NCBI GenBank assembly: GCA_934692625.1
Contig: CAKUUC010000010.1
Span: 1 to 64,000 of the forward strand
Reading direction: 5' to 3'
Origin: an uncultured Candidatus Melainabacteria bacterium
GTDB lineage: Bacteria; Cyanobacteriota; Vampirovibrionia; Gastranaerophilales; Gastranaerophilaceae
DNA length: 64,000 bases
The stretch's first letter is position 1; every line of letters starts with the position of its first letter. Shown here piece after piece: positions 25,871-32,951 of the stretch. The notes under the pieces are model-generated. The model saw only the letters and a list, made by a program, of their open reading frames with translations. It made no database searches and was not told the origin of the DNA. The position numbers and the translations under genes were made by a program.

Positions 25871-26243
25871 ATTAGCCGGTTGGATAGATATAATATAGCC
25901 GAAGTGTATAATATAATTATGATTATATTTTGTATTTAATGTATTTATAAATTGAAAATCTTTTTCATACTTCCAGCTATTCTTAAAATTATTGAGCCAT
26001 AAATTACTTATCGGCTCATTTTTTTTATGATATTTTTCAAAATAATTAATAAAAAGAGGTACAAACTGGTAGTTGCAAAAGTATTTGAAAGATATTTTTA
26101 GGAAGAAATAAGAGAAAATTTTGTGTAAATTTTATGGAATTTTTCAAAGGAATAGGTAATAATTTTTGAATAGTTGAGTTAGGAATTTATAAAATATTAG
26201 TGTAAAGAAATGGATTTTGTGATATATTAAAGATGTTAAATAT
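25871..26243. other. 370-base gene-free region before the tRNA
   Basis: No credible coding frame is seen. A TATAAT occurs at 25889-25894, and a second terminator-like hairpin follows at 25993-26028. Together they could bound a short untranslated RNA. The rest is very AT-rich, and the tRNA promoter presumably lies close to 26244. Confidence 0.4.
25993..26028 (+). terminator. orphan terminator-like hairpin
   Basis: TGAGCC (25993-25998) pairs with GGCTCA (26013-26018), with an additional ATAA/TTAT pairing inside, followed by eight or more Ts. It lies about 125 bases beyond the operon terminator at 25834, with no open frame between, so it may end an unseen small RNA or serve as a back-up. Confidence 0.5.
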
Positions 26244-26318
26244 GCGGGCATAGTTCAGTGGTAGAATGTCTCCTTCCCAAGGAGAAGATCGCGAGTTCGA
26301 GTCTCGTTGCCCGCTCCA
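26244..26318 (+). tRNA. tRNA-Gly (anticodon CCC)
   Basis: The cloverleaf is complete: acceptor GCGGGCA/TGCCCGC, D-stem GTTC/GAAT, anticodon stem TCTCC/GGAGA with loop TTCCCAA (anticodon CCC, reading GGG), T-stem GCGAG/CTCGT with TTCGAGT, and an encoded CCA at 26316-26318. Its 3' half (26274-26315) is repeated exactly at 42485-42526, which makes this gene the integration site of the following island. The CCA and the downstream hairpin lie on the island side of the crossover. Confidence 0.96.
26274..26315 (+). repeat. attL: left 42-bp attachment repeat inside tRNA-Gly
   Basis: These 42 bases, from the anticodon loop to the last acceptor base before CCA, are identical to 42485-42526. Identity breaks on the left after one mismatch (C here, T at 42484) and on the right at CCA. 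A tyrosine recombinase gene lies 120 bases inside. Confidence 0.95.
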
Positions 26319-26323
26319 TTAAA

Positions 26324-26347
26324 AAAGAGCCGTTTAGGCTCTTTATT
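26324..26347 (+). terminator. tRNA-Gly terminator, inside the island
   Basis: AAAGAGCC (26324-26331) pairs with GGCTCTTT (26337-26344) around a GTTTA loop and runs into T-rich sequence. It lies six bases after the tRNA CCA and on the island side of the attachment site, so the island supplies the transcription end of its host tRNA. Confidence 0.85.
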
Positions 26348-26410
26348 TGTGTATTGCGGGATATTGAGTATTTTTATAGTTCTTTGGTTATATCAGTAAT
26401 TTTTCTAAAT

Positions 26411-26428
26411 TGTGCCATTTTGTGCCAT
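26411..26428 (+). repeat. left arm-type integrase site candidate
   Basis: Two near-copies of a 10-base unit, TGTGCCATTT then TGTGCCAT, lie about 95 bases inside attL. The same pair, with one change, occurs at 42337-42354 inside attR in the same orientation. Position and pairing suit recombinase arm-binding or excisionase sites. Confidence 0.6.
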
Positions 26429-26437
26429 GAATTTTCA

Positions 26438-27250
26438 TCATAGTTGGTACAAATTATTGAGTACCTCTCCTACTTTTTTATACGAAGTTTGTAATGAATG
26501 TGTATAAACATCTAAAGTTATAACAGATGAAGAATGCCCCATAAGTTTTTGTACCGTTTTGGGGTCAACACCATTGGTGACAAGAGAAGTTGAAAAAGTA
26601 TGTCTTAAATCTTTGAATGTAAAATGACCAATTCCACATGCATTTCTAACAGGGAGAAATAAACGATTAAATACATTATCTCCTAAGTACATTTCACCTT
26701 TACTATTTGGAAATACATATTTGCAACTACCAGTTTTTATTCTCTGTTCATTCAAAATCTTTTTTAAACGAGATGGTATAATAAATTTTCTATTAGAAGA
26801 TTTTGTTTTAGGTGAGCATAAATTTTCTTTATATGCACTATATTTTACGTTTATACAATTATTATCAAAATCTACATTTTCCCACATAAGAGCAACTAAT
26901 TCCCCTCTGCGCATTCCTGTATAAACCGCAGTTGCAAGCATTGGGTAAAAATTAGGTTTAACTCTTTTGCATGTTTCAAATAGTTTTACTACTTCTTGTG
27001 GTGTTAATGCTCTTGCTTCTCTTGATACTACACTTTCGCAATGAACCTGTTTTACAACATTTTTAAAAATAGCTTCATTTTCAACTTGACGTTCAATTAT
27101 AGAACCTAGCAAAATTTTATATTTTACCACACTGGCAGAACTCAAAAGTCTATCATTTTTGAGGTATAAAATAAAATCTTCTACATCTTTTTTACTTATT
27201 AAGTATAATTTTGCATTACCAAAGAATGGTAGACCACTTAGATTAAACAT
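26438..27250 (-). CDS. tyrosine recombinase (integrase)
   Basis: This is a site-specific recombinase that would insert and excise the island at tRNA-Gly. Its 270 residues carry the catalytic set R114 (TGMRRGEL), K150, K213-D-L-R216 where most family members have HxxR, H239 (LMGHSS) and nucleophile Y249 (DVYTHS). A core-binding domain spans ~15-75. The first ~28 residues (GLPFFGNAKLYLISKKDVEDFI) resemble the end of an excisionase-type helix-turn-helix rather than the usual arm-binding domain, and 270 residues is short for tRNA integrases. A stop codon lies 11 codons upstream, and the ATG has no close Shine-Dalgarno site, so the N-terminus may be truncated. Confidence 0.9.
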   Translation of the reverse strand: MFNLSGLPFFGNAKLYLISKKDVEDFILYLKNDRLLSSASVVKYKILLGSIIERQVENEAIFKNVVKQVHCESVVSREARALTPQEVVKLFETCKRVKPNFYPMLATAVYTGMRRGELVALMWENVDFDNNCINVKYSAYKENLCSPKTKSSNRKFIIPSRLKKILNEQRIKTGSCKYVFPNSKGEMYLGDNVFNRLFLPVRNACGIGHFTFKDLRHTFSTSLVTNGVDPKTVQKLMGHSSSVITLDVYTHSLQTSYKKVGEVLNNLYQL

Positions 27251-27297
27251 TGTAAAATTCGGTTGTATCCCTTTTATAATCTATATTTCAAATATTA

Positions 27298-27342
27298 TTA
27301 CAAATTTGTAACATTATGTGTTGTGATAAGGAGACTTGACAA
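27298..27342 (-). promoter_or_regulatory. integrase promoter with palindromic operator
   Basis: On the minus strand, TTGTCA (27342-27337) and CATAAT (27318-27313) are 18 bases apart. Directly downstream lies the 14-bp perfect palindrome TTACAAATTTGTAA (27298-27311), placed over the expected transcription start. Its TTACAA half-site is also present in the XRE/helicase intergenic region, suggesting shared repression. Confidence 0.65.
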
Positions 27343-27433
27343 AAACATGCCTGTAAACCACCTTATTTAGTGAAATATTATAAAATAATTAAGATTGAAC
27401 GTTGAGTTATACCACTAATAATATAATTAATAT

Positions 27434-28423
27434 ATGAATAATAATTTAAAACACCTAATTAAAACATTCAAAGACGAGTTTGGAATTAAACTTGAAGATA
27501 CAAACATTGATAATATCTTGGGTTTGAAAGAATTACATTTACAACCTTATATCTGGCGACCTTATTTAGAAAAGGAAGAACAATTTTTACAAACTCAGTT
27601 AAAAGCCTACTTATACAATGAACAACGTGCTAAGTATAACAACCCTATAACAGAATGTGTATTTCAGGAGTATAAGAATAGATATATCCTTGTTTCATAT
27701 TTGAGTGATTTTAGCAAAGTGAATAAACTATCCGATTATACTGATATTATTATAACATTTTATGATGCTTATGAACCAAAGTGTAAAACAATTAGACGTA
27801 CACTTTCAAAATGTGGTAAAAAGCCTAAACGTTATACACGGTTTAGATTAAAACCTGATTCTATACCTGAAATATTTAGCCAAAAGTTCAATGAAATTGG
27901 ACTATACTTAAACAGAACGAATGATTCACAACAGATTTATACCCAAAGATTTTTACCAATGGTATATCTTATAAATAATAACCCTAAATTAACACCTAAT
28001 ATACAAGGACATCATACAAATTATGATACAAGTGTAGAAATTGGGTCTAAAACCTCTATTTTACCAATTCGTGAAGATTTGCATACAAAAGAGTTCCTCC
28101 CATCTAATATAATTGGTAGTGCAGGGTCTAATTTCAATATTGCGAAAGGTATAATGTATTCTGATATGTTACAACTGAAGTATTTCAAGGTTAAACCAAA
28201 GAAGTATGACCACAAGGTACACGAGAATATTTTTGATATTTTAGACCTCTATTTTATACAAAAACTTAGTATATCTGAGATTAAACGATATTTAGAACAG
28301 CATAAATCTAATTCTAAACTTGTGTATAACACCATTAAAAACATTGTAGAACACTTTAAACAATATACACCAGTTTTGACCAAAGAGAATATACAAAAGA
28401 TAAAAAATAAGCAATTATCTTGA
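27434..28423 (+). CDS. unknown island protein with an HNH-like motif
   Basis: I do not recognise this 329-residue protein. Residues 192-217 read GHHTNYDTS then LPIREDLH, with H193, H194, N196 and H217 spaced like a degenerate HNH nuclease beta-beta-alpha motif. The C-terminal ~80 residues contain a helix-turn-helix-like segment (LSISEIKRYLEQHKSNSKLVYNTIKNI). CGKKPKRYTRFRLK in the middle is strongly basic. Together these suggest a DNA-acting protein, perhaps an element-encoded nuclease or replication factor. It sits between the integrase and the XRE gene and is transcribed away from the integrase. Confidence 0.75.
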   Translation: MNNNLKHLIKTFKDEFGIKLEDTNIDNILGLKELHLQPYIWRPYLEKEEQFLQTQLKAYLYNEQRAKYNNPITECVFQEYKNRYILVSYLSDFSKVNKLSDYTDIIITFYDAYEPKCKTIRRTLSKCGKKPKRYTRFRLKPDSIPEIFSQKFNEIGLYLNRTNDSQQIYTQRFLPMVYLINNNPKLTPNIQGHHTNYDTSVEIGSKTSILPIREDLHTKEFLPSNIIGSAGSNFNIAKGIMYSDMLQLKYFKVKPKKYDHKVHENIFDILDLYFIQKLSISEIKRYLEQHKSNSKLVYNTIKNIVEHFKQYTPVLTKENIQKIKNKQLS

Positions 28424-28566
28424 AAAATGGGGGCAGAAAACTAAGTATAAATCAGAGTTTGAAATAAGCCTAAAACTCTTTCTACACTTGCAATATACAG
28501 GCATGATTTTGGTGCAAAATTTGGTAAACTCGGAGAGGTAAAATTGTGATATGTAGCAAGGGGTAA

Positions 28567-28887
28567 TTATAAGTTTTTACCAATCAAATATAATATTTTT
28601 AATTTATCTTCTGGAAGCCTTTCTACCAATGTAGCTATTTCAGTTTTCAGATTTTCAACATTCTCAATCGGTTCAAAATCAAACAAATCTTTCATTGAAC
28701 AGTTAAACACTTTTATCATATTTGTAAGAGTTTCTGGATTTGGGAAACTACTACCCAATTCAATGAGTGAAACTTGACGTTGCGTTCGCTCAATCTTTTC
28801 ACCTAGCTCTTCTTGGGTTAAACCTATTTGATTTCTATAATGCTTTATTTTCAACCCTAAAAGGGTTTTCAATTCTATATCGTTCAT
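28567..28887 (-). CDS. XRE-family helix-turn-helix regulator
   Basis: This is a 106-residue DNA-binding protein with an N-terminal Cro/CI-type domain (LGLKIKHYRNQIGLTQEELGEKI, then RTQRQVSLIELG) and a short C-terminal helical tail (LKTEIATLVERLPEDKLKILYLIG), likely for dimerisation. I chose ATG 28887 because GAGG lies five bases upstream; the longer frame from 28974 has no binding site. It is divergent from the helicase/R-M operon, the usual position of a controller (C-protein-like) repressor, and inverted repeats lie in the shared promoter region. Confidence 0.9.
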   Translation of the reverse strand: MNDIELKTLLGLKIKHYRNQIGLTQEELGEKIERTQRQVSLIELGSSFPNPETLTNMIKVFNCSMKDLFDFEPIENVENLKTEIATLVERLPEDKLKILYLIGKNL

Positions 28888-28902
28888 TAAAACCTCAATT
28901 AA

Positions 28903-28931
28903 ATTATACGTGTTTGCACATCTTAATTGAA
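28903..28931 (-). promoter_or_regulatory. promoter of the XRE regulator
   Basis: On the minus strand, TATAAT (28908-28903) is preceded, 17 bases away, by TTCAAT (28931-28926). The spacing is ideal, and the leader to ATG 28887 would be about 10 bases including GAGG. Confidence 0.6.
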
Positions 28932-28943
28932 CGTAACTATATC

Positions 28944-29023
28944 TTGTAAAATTTAACGTTTTATTATATAACATGTTGTAAAATATGATATTATACAGCT
29001 TATTTACAACATAAGATGTTATA
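28944..29023. promoter_or_regulatory. inverted-repeat operator region between XRE gene and helicase operon
   Basis: ATGTTGTAAA (28973-28982) is inverted as TTTACAACAT (29003-29012), and the overlapping TATAACAT (28967-28974) as ATGTTATA (29016-29023). A further TTGTAAAATT stands at 28944-28953. The nested symmetric arms flank probable start sites of both divergent genes. Binding by the local XRE protein is inferred. Confidence 0.65.
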
Positions 29024-29042
29024 TTTAAGAGGTAAATAATAA

Positions 29043-32000
29043 TTGGAAGTAATAGACAATATAAATAATATTTTAAAAGATGATTTGGCTACTACCATAA
29101 AGCCCAATAGTAAAGTGTCTATCGCTTCAGCATGTTTTTCAATCTATGCCTATAAAGAATTAAAAAAGCAACTTGAAAGCATTGATGAACTACGTTTTAT
29201 CTTTACATCTCCAGCATTTGTAAAAGAACGAACCCCTAAAACACAAAGAGAGTTCTACATTCCTAGATTATCAAGAGAAAAAAGTTTATACGGTACAGAA
29301 TATGAAATAAAACTCCGCAACGAATTAACTCAACGTTCTATCGCCAAAGAATGTGCAGAATGGATTAAAAGAAAAGTAAAATTCAAGTCTAATATAACAA
29401 ATGAACAAATGTCTGGTTTTATAAATGTAGAAAGTGATGATACTTATACATATTTGCCTGTTAATGGATTTACAACAACTGATATTGGTTGTGAAAAAGG
29501 AAACACTCTAACCAATATTGTTACAAGATTTGAAACCCCACAAAGTCAAACTTTTTTAAAAACATTTGACACTATTTGGAATGACAAAACAAAACTACAA
29601 GATGTTACAGAACAAATCATTGAAAGTATTTCCACCGTCTATAAAGAAAATTCTGGAGAATTTATATATTTCATAACCTTATACAACATTTTTAATGAAT
29701 TTTTGCAAGATATTTCAGAAGACAATTTGCCAAATGATGCAACTGGATATAAAAACAGTGTAATTTGGAATAAGTTATTTGATTTTCAGAAAGATGCTTG
29801 CCTCGCAATTATCAATAAATTAGAAACATATAATGGTTGTATATTAGCTGATAGCGTGGGCTTAGGTAAAACTTTTACAGCACTATCTGTTATTAAATAT
29901 TACGAAAACAGAAATAAATCAGTATTAGTTTTATGCCCTAAAAAGTTAAGCAATAACTGGGTTATGTATAAAAGCAATTACTTAAATAATCCCCTTGCAA
30001 ATGACAGGCTTAGATACGATGTACTTTATCATACAGATTTGTCAAGAGAAAAAGGATTTTCTAACGGTTTAGACTTGTCTTTAATCAACTGGGGAAATTA
30101 TGACCTTATTGTAATTGATGAATCTCACAATTTCCGTAACGGCGGAGATATAAAAGATGACAAAGAAAACAGATACCTTCGTTTAATGAATAGAGTCATA
30201 AGAAGTGGAGTTCAAACAAAAGTTCTTATGCTTTCTGCAACCCCAGTAAACAACCGATTTAATGACTTGAAAAATCAACTACAACTTGCCTATGAAGGCG
30301 ATACTAGAAAAATAGACTCTAAATTAAATACTAAAAAACCTATTAATGTAATTTTCAGACAAGCACAACAAGCATTTAATGAATGGTCAAAACTCCCAGC
30401 AGATGAAAGGACTACTGAATGTTTATTGAATATGCTTGATTTTGATTTCTTTGAATTGTTAGACAGTGTAACGATTGCTCGGTCAAGAAAACATATTGAA
30501 AAATATTATGATACATCAAGTATTGGTAAATTTCCAACTCGTCTACCTGTAATTTCGTTAAGACCACCACTAACAGAAAATACCGAAAGGATAAACTACA
30601 ACCAAATTTATGAACATATAAGTGCTTTAAATCTAAAAATTTATATGCCTTCATTATTTATATTTCCAAGTAAAGAAGCGAAATATTATGATGTAGAAGC
30701 TAAACAAGCAAATATCAAATCTTCTAAAACTGGTCAAATTGGTCGTGAAGAAGGTATTCGCCGTTTAATGAGTATAAATTTATTAAAAAGGCTTGAAAGC
30801 TCTGTCTACTCATTCAAATTAACTCTTACACGAGTACAACAACTTATTACATCTACTCTTCAAAATATTGAAAATTTCAAGACAAATGGCACAAATTCTA
30901 ATATTGAGGTCGATGATTACATTCACCCAGAAAATGATTTTGATGATGACGATTTGAATACAAATTTATTTTCAATTGGTAATAAGCTAAAAATAGACTT
31001 TAACGATATGGATTATATATCTTGGGAAAGTCAATTACAAGCAGACTTAGAGATTTTAAATGATTTGATATTTGAAATTGAAAAAATATCACCTGAAGAA
31101 GATGCCAAACTTCAAAAACTTTTAACGTTGATAATAAACAAAATAGAACACCCTATAAATCCTGATAATAAAAAAGTCATTGTATTTTCGGCCTTTGCCG
31201 ATACCGCAGAGTATTTATACAAACATATTAGCAAGTATGTAAAAGAAAATTTTGGTATAGAAAGTGCAATGGTTACAGGTTCAAAAGACGGTGTTACAAC
31301 TTTATCAAAAATCAAAACAGATTTGAATACGGTTCTAACATATTTTTCACCACGCTCCAAAGATAAAGATTTAATCTATCCAAATGATAATAGACAAATT
31401 GATATTTTAATTGCTACGGATTGTATTTCAGAAGGTCAAAACTTGCAAGACTGTGACTATCTGATAAACTATGATATTCATTGGAATCCTGTAAGAATTA
31501 TCCAACGTTTTGGGCGTATTGACAGAATTGGCAGTAAAAACGATGTAATACAACTGGTTAATTTTTGGCCAGATTTAACGCTTGATGAATATATCAACTT
31601 AAAAGCTCGTGTTGAAACAAGAATGAAAGTTACAGTTATGACTTCAACTGGAACAGGTGCAGACAATGTTCTTGATGAAAGCGAAAAAGAAGACTTGGAA
31701 TACAGAAAAAGACAGCTCCAAAAACTACAATCAGAAGTTGTTGATATTGAAGATATGAACTCAGGCATTAATATTATGGACTTGGGACTAAACGAATTTA
31801 GGTTAGATTTGTTGTCTTATATGAAAGATAACCCTGATGTTGAAAATTCTCCGTCTGGTTTACACGCAATAGTAAAAGGTGATAAAGAGTTAAAATCTGG
31901 TGTCATTTATATCCTTAAAAATGTATCAAACACCATAAATATAGATAATCAAAACAGATTACACCCATTTTATATGGTTTATATCGCAGATGATGGAGAA

Positions 32001-32297
32001 GTTATTTGTAATTACTTACAACCTAAAAGCCTACTTGATTTGATGCGCAAACTTGGCAAACAAAATCCAGAGCCAAATAGTGAATTATGCAAAATATTTA
32101 ATCAAGAAACACAAGATGGCAAAAATATGGGTAAATATTCAAAACTTTTGGAAGAAACAATTTGCTCAATTATTGACGTAAAAGATGAAAGTGATTTTGA
32201 AAGTTTGTTTTCTACTGGCGAAAGTTCTTATATGAAAAACACTATTTCTGGACTTGATGACTTTGAACTCATTTGTTTTTTGGTAGTAAAGGAGTAA
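29043..32297 (+). CDS. SNF2-type helicase with PLD-like N-terminus
   Basis: The first of five linked genes encodes a 1084-residue superfamily 2 ATPase. Residues ~20-170 resemble the phospholipase D-like module found on some helicases (SIASACFSIYAYKEL, RFIFTSPAF), without a clear HKD catalytic motif. Walker A is DSVGLGKT (~270-277), Walker B VIDESHNFR (~357-365), motif III LSATPVNNR, and motifs V-VI IATDCISEGQNLQ and QRFGRIDRIGS (~800-830). The start is TTG 29043 with GAGG nine bases upstream; the next methionine is past residue 120. It probably remodels or translocates on DNA for the defence complex. Confidence 0.9.
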   Translation: MEVIDNINNILKDDLATTIKPNSKVSIASACFSIYAYKELKKQLESIDELRFIFTSPAFVKERTPKTQREFYIPRLSREKSLYGTEYEIKLRNELTQRSIAKECAEWIKRKVKFKSNITNEQMSGFINVESDDTYTYLPVNGFTTTDIGCEKGNTLTNIVTRFETPQSQTFLKTFDTIWNDKTKLQDVTEQIIESISTVYKENSGEFIYFITLYNIFNEFLQDISEDNLPNDATGYKNSVIWNKLFDFQKDACLAIINKLETYNGCILADSVGLGKTFTALSVIKYYENRNKSVLVLCPKKLSNNWVMYKSNYLNNPLANDRLRYDVLYHTDLSREKGFSNGLDLSLINWGNYDLIVIDESHNFRNGGDIKDDKENRYLRLMNRVIRSGVQTKVLMLSATPVNNRFNDLKNQLQLAYEGDTRKIDSKLNTKKPINVIFRQAQQAFNEWSKLPADERTTECLLNMLDFDFFELLDSVTIARSRKHIEKYYDTSSIGKFPTRLPVISLRPPLTENTERINYNQIYEHISALNLKIYMPSLFIFPSKEAKYYDVEAKQANIKSSKTGQIGREEGIRRLMSINLLKRLESSVYSFKLTLTRVQQLITSTLQNIENFKTNGTNSNIEVDDYIHPENDFDDDDLNTNLFSIGNKLKIDFNDMDYISWESQLQADLEILNDLIFEIEKISPEEDAKLQKLLTLIINKIEHPINPDNKKVIVFSAFADTAEYLYKHISKYVKENFGIESAMVTGSKDGVTTLSKIKTDLNTVLTYFSPRSKDKDLIYPNDNRQIDILIATDCISEGQNLQDCDYLINYDIHWNPVRIIQRFGRIDRIGSKNDVIQLVNFWPDLTLDEYINLKARVETRMKVTVMTSTGTGADNVLDESEKEDLEYRKRQLQKLQSEVVDIEDMNSGINIMDLGLNEFRLDLLSYMKDNPDVENSPSGLHAIVKGDKELKSGVIYILKNVSNTINIDNQNRLHPFYMVYIADDGEVICNYLQPKSLLDLMRKLGKQNPEPNSELCKIFNQETQDGKNMGKYSKLLEETICSIIDVKDESDFESLFSTGESSYMKNTISGLDDFELICFLVVKE

Positions 32298-32300
32298 AAA

Positions 32301-32951
32301 TTGCTATTTAGTGAAAAGACACAATTAAATAGAATTATGCCAAAGGCAAAGTTTATGAAACTTGCAGAACTATCAACACCTGTAAGAGCGGAATTTCAAA
32401 ACAATGTTGAAAGACTGATTTTGGCAAATATTTTACGACAAGAAACTACTAATATCTCAAAAGGTAAAAATGTTCAGGAGATAGATGTTTTTGAATTTTT
32501 GCTTAAAGAAAAACATGTGTCTAACAATTTGATAAAAGAAATTGATGTTGCAATACCTAAATATATTCTTTTCGTTTTCAAGTGTAATAATGCCATTCAA
32601 CTTGCAATTTCTTATAAAGAGCCTTCTATAAATGACAATAAATATAAGGTTATAAAGACCTATAAAACAGAATGGCAAAAACAAGAGGATATAAAGCTTG
32701 AAATTACAGGGCTTGACTTAGATGCAGTATATAACAGTTTTATAACCCAAATAGCAAATGGACAAGTAGAAACAGATGAAACAACAGATATAAAAAGTGC
32801 GGTCGAAAAATCTATCAATGTAGAAAAACTTCAAAAGAAAATTGAAACACTAAAATCCAAAATCCGCAAAGAACCACAATTCAATAAACAACTGATAATG
32901 AAAAAAGAATTGAAAGAACTTCAAAAAACATTGGAGGAAGTACATGGTTAA
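32301..32951 (+). CDS. DUF4391-like protein of the helicase/R-M operon
   Basis: This protein has 216 residues. The N-terminal half (LNRIMPKAKFMKL, SVEFLLK-like and VAIPKYILFVFKCNNAIQLAISYK) fits my recollection of the DUF4391 family, which occurs beside SNF2 helicases and type III methyltransferases. The C-terminal ~55 residues are a strongly predicted coiled coil (VEKLQKKIETLKSKIRK to LKELQKTLEEV). The start is TTG 32301 behind AAAGGAG, three bases after the helicase stop. It overlaps the next gene by 8 bases. No catalytic motif is seen; an adaptor between helicase and R-M subunits is possible. Confidence 0.72.
   Translation: MLFSEKTQLNRIMPKAKFMKLAELSTPVRAEFQNNVERLILANILRQETTNISKGKNVQEIDVFEFLLKEKHVSNNLIKEIDVAIPKYILFVFKCNNAIQLAISYKEPSINDNKYKVIKTYKTEWQKQEDIKLEITGLDLDAVYNSFITQIANGQVETDETTDIKSAVEKSINVEKLQKKIETLKSKIRKEPQFNKQLIMKKELKELQKTLEEVHG

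Noticed and set aside
28888..28974. Longer XRE protein from ATG 28974
   Set aside because: The extra 29 residues overlap the likely promoter (TATAAT at 28903-28908), and GAGG supports ATG 28887.
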